From NCBI RefSeq assembly GCF_000214175.1, contig NC_015564.1, positions 2,666,001 to 2,730,000 of the forward strand: DNA of 64,000 nucleotides, in the 5' to 3' direction. Each line of letters starts with the position of its first letter. Position 1 is the stretch's first letter. The stretch is from Hoyosella subflava DQS3-9A1. GTDB taxonomy: Bacteria > Actinomycetota > Actinomycetes > Mycobacteriales > Mycobacteriaceae. Positions 61,973-64,000 of this stretch are shown piece by piece. The translations under genes were made by a program, and so were the position numbers. The notes beneath the pieces are model-generated. The model made no database searches, was not told the origin of the DNA, and saw only the letters and a program-made list of their open reading frames with translations.

Positions 61973-62132
61973 ACCTCCCACGTTAGCCACATCTCGCGCG
62001 GATCGCGGCGGACCAGAAGCGGCCGAAGCGCGCGGTGACAACGGCTAGGTGGCGGGTTCCCCACCCCTCGGGTGCCTGGTCAGCGCGGTGCCGCCGGGAG
62101 ATTCTGGCATCACAGCCACTGGCCCGAGGGAG

Positions 62133-62303
62133 TTGACCTTGTTAGAACAATCACCACAAGAGGTTGCGGACGCACTGCACGCATGGACGGCCATGGTGCA
62201 CGCGACTCAGCGGGGCACCGCCATCCCATTCGTCACCGACGGTCTCACCACGCCCAGTGTGCTCAGTGCGCTGCTGGCACAGCAGCACAGGACGACTGTG
62301 TGA
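62133..62303 (+). CDS. Putative small protein, unknown function
   Basis: A possible 56-residue protein (…EQSPQEVADALHAWTAMVHATQRG…LSALLAQQHRTTV) read from TTG at 62133 or 62139, each preceded by GAGGGAG. It shows a helical, amphipathic pattern and no membrane segment or motif I recognise. Codon usage resembles neighbouring genes, and its end is 57 bases before the VanW gene. Weak evidence; it could be a leader peptide or a spurious frame. Confidence 0.35.
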   Translation: MTLLEQSPQEVADALHAWTAMVHATQRGTAIPFVTDGLTTPSVLSALLAQQHRTTV

Positions 62304-62360
62304 TAGGCGGCCGCGCTGTTCGCTACGATCTCGGGGAGAACTTCCCGAGGCGGAGAGCGC

Positions 62361-64000
62361 GTGACAGACGACGAACCTGATCAGCCAGCACCTGAGCAAC
62401 CGGCCCCTGACGACTCGGCCGGCTCCCAGGGAAGTGACGGCACCCCGCGGCGCCGCCATACAACCGTGCTGGTCGCCGCGGCGATCTTCGTGCTTGCCGG
62501 AGTCGTGTACGGCGTTGATCTCTACGCCGCGCAAGGCAAGGTCGCCCGGGACGTGACGGTGCTTGGCATACATATTGGCGGTCTCGATCCCGCCCGTGCC
62601 GAATCACGGCTCGCGAATGAACTCGGAGCCCTCGCGAGTACACGAGTCGCGGTTGAGGCGGGCGACGTCACCACAGAGATCACCCCGATCGATGCGGGTC
62701 TCGACTTTGACTGGCAGGCGACGGTGTCGACTGCGCAGGCGCAGAGCCTTAACCCCGTGACCCGCGTACTCACCTGGGTCCGTGAACGCCCCATCCCACC
62801 AGAGCAGGCCGTCGACGAGGACACATTCAACGCGACGGTCACGCAACTCACCGAGGACGTCAACCGTGCGCCCCGCGAGGGTGGCATCGAGTTCCGCGGG
62901 CCGGAACCGGAGGCGATATATCCGGAGGAAGGGCAGGAACTCAACGTTGTCCAGGCCCGGAAGAGCCTGCTCAGCGGCTGGTATTCCGGTGCGACGCTGA
63001 CTCTGCCCGTCACGGTCGCACCTGTCAGCGTGACCCGCACAGCGGTCGACGCCGCCATGGACAAAGTCGCGCGGCCCGCGGTTGCCGAGGAGCTTGTCAT
63101 CGAGGGTGTGGACGGAGCAACCGCGCGGCTGGCGCGCGATCAGGTCGGCGAAGTACTCACTTTCGAGCCTGACGGCCAGGGTGGCCTCGACCATGAATTC
63201 GATGAGGAAGCCGCGCGGGAGATCCTCGTACCGCAGCTTGCGGAAACTGAACGCGGTCCACGCGATGCGACGGTCGTCCTCGGGAACCTCGGACCTTACG
63301 TCGTCCGTGACGAGGCAGGCCGCGAAATTGATTGGGACGAAACCCTCGATGGCTTCGCAGATCTCATGCTCGAGACTGAGGGGCGCACACGTGACGCAGT
63401 GTATGAGGAGATCCCGGCCGAGTTCACGACCGCCGACGCCGACGGTCTTGGCATCAACGAAGTGGTCGCGGAGTTCACGACGGGTGGCTTCACTGCCAAT
63501 TCTGGGCACAACATTCGCCGGGCCGCGCAGCAAGTCAACGGTGCGGTGGTTAAGCCAGGCGAAACGTTCTCGCTCAACGGGCACACCGGTCCACGTGGTC
63601 TTGCTCAGGGGTACATCCGTTCTGGCGTGATCTACGAGGGCCGTCCTGACGAAGCGATTGGCGGCGGAGTGAGCCAGTTTGCGACAACCTTGTACAACGC
63701 AGGTTATTTCGCCGGGATGGACGACGTCGAGCACCAGGAACACAGCTACTACATTTCCCGCTATCCAGCCGGTCGCGAGGCCACGGTGTGGGAAGGTGCC
63801 ATTGACGTCAAGTTCCGCAACCCTCACCCCACTGGGGTTCTCATCCAGTCGTTCGGCGACGACTCTAATGTCACGGTGCGGCTCTGGGGAACGAAGACTG
63901 TCGACGTCGAATCCATCAACGGCGGACGCTGGAACCAGACCGAACCGCAGCGCCTCACGCTTCCCGCTGGCCCGGACTGCGCGCCCTCCAGTGGCGCGCC
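62361..64000 (+). CDS. VanW-family protein with peptidoglycan-binding (PG_binding_4) repeats, C-terminus cut
   Basis: At least 546 residues, continuing beyond the window. A cytoplasmic acidic N-terminus (DDEPDQPAPEQPAPDD) is followed by one membrane anchor (TTVLVAAAIFVLAGVVYGVDLYA), so it is a single-pass or signal-anchored envelope protein. Two PG_binding_4-like domains (VLGIHIGGLDPARAESRLANEL and a similar segment after about 225) precede the VanW domain near residue 370: FTTGGFTANSGHNIRRAAQQVNGAVVKPGETFSLNGHTGPR, then GGGVSQFATTLYNAGYFAGM. GTG start after GGAG. Role in cell-wall biology is likely, reaction unknown. Confidence 0.88.
   Translation, partial: MTDDEPDQPAPEQPAPDDSAGSQGSDGTPRRRHTTVLVAAAIFVLAGVVYGVDLYAAQGKVARDVTVLGIHIGGLDPARAESRLANELGALASTRVAVEAGDVTTEITPIDAGLDFDWQATVSTAQAQSLNPVTRVLTWVRERPIPPEQAVDEDTFNATVTQLTEDVNRAPREGGIEFRGPEPEAIYPEEGQELNVVQARKSLLSGWYSGATLTLPVTVAPVSVTRTAVDAAMDKVARPAVAEELVIEGVDGATARLARDQVGEVLTFEPDGQGGLDHEFDEEAAREILVPQLAETERGPRDATVVLGNLGPYVVRDEAGREIDWDETLDGFADLMLETEGRTRDAVYEEIPAEFTTADADGLGINEVVAEFTTGGFTANSGHNIRRAAQQVNGAVVKPGETFSLNGHTGPRGLAQGYIRSGVIYEGRPDEAIGGGVSQFATTLYNAGYFAGMDDVEHQEHSYYISRYPAGREATVWEGAIDVKFRNPHPTGVLIQSFGDDSNVTVRLWGTKTVDVESINGGRWNQTEPQRLTLPAGPDCAPSSGA

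Noticed and set aside
62604-63827. 407-codon minus-strand frame over the VanW gene
   Set aside because: Antisense to the VanW/PG-binding gene, which has an anchor, repeats and conserved VanW motifs in order.

Overview
The window reads as one contiguous stretch of chromosome from a GC-rich mycolic-acid-type actinobacterium (order Mycobacteriales). The case rests on gene content: a mycothiol-dependent isomerase-fold protein, a valine-catabolic mmsA / acyl-CoA dehydrogenase / mmsB operon, a fadA-fadB operon, an LpqF-like lipoprotein, a secreted LIP-family lipase, and a MoxR-DUF58-DUF4350-DUF4129-RDD-SpoIIM cluster arranged much as I recall it from Mycobacterium and Rhodococcus. Genus cannot be fixed from the sequence alone; something near Hoyosella, Rhodococcus or Dietzia is plausible. 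I see no rRNA, tRNA, CRISPR array, transposase, integrase or phage gene.

Layout. 1-8.7 kb: accessory and regulatory genes (MFS fragment, mycothiol-dependent isomerase-like protein, metal-ligand-less M24 protein with a coupled SDR, small secreted protein behind a CRP/GlxR-like site, a tetR/NmrA divergon with two operators, an AHSA1 protein, and an ABC exporter with a small XRE regulator). 8.7-13.7 kb: a five-gene peptide/nickel-type ABC importer on the minus strand. 13.7-18.2 kb: sugar kinase, cold-shock protein, thioesterase/TetR divergon, CPA1 antiporter. 18.4-33.3 kb: lipid metabolism (DUF2236 oxygenase, acyl-CoA ligase, acyl-CoA dehydrogenase facing a GntR regulator and a molybdopterin enzyme, TetR with a coupled small coiled-coil protein, fadA-fadB-nitronate monooxygenase-crotonase operon, tandem-TetR protein). 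33.4-36.8 kb: DNA alkylation repair (Ada-AlkA fusion, Ogt) and an LpqF-like lipoprotein. 36.8-47.2 kb: helical unknown protein, arylsulfotransferase-fold lipoprotein, mmsB/acyl-CoA dehydrogenase/mmsA with a divergent MarR, secreted lipase, SMP-30 protein, a 56-residue acidic protein and a TspO-like membrane protein. 47.3-51.3 kb: Hen1-Pnkp RNA repair cassette. 51.3-54.6 kb: two CNNM/CorC-type membrane proteins and a PP2C phosphatase. 54.8-62 kb: SpoIIM, DUF58, MoxR, DUF4350, DUF4129, polytopic membrane and RDD proteins. 62.1-64 kb: a small ORF and a VanW/peptidoglycan-binding protein cut by the window end.

Many operons are tightly packed with ATGA, GTGA or TGATG overlaps. Regulators sit next to their likely targets, and several intergenic regions carry perfect dyads that look like operators. 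A dispersed inverted repeat of about 65-68 bp occurs twice, 50 kb apart, each time between convergent genes. The best leads for new biology are this repeat, the TTTGATCAAA-controlled GntR / acyl-CoA dehydrogenase / molybdoenzyme divergon, the coiled-coil protein coupled to a TetR, the tandem-TetR fusion beside fadA, and the envelope-linked MoxR cluster. All functional statements come from reading sequence; no search was run.
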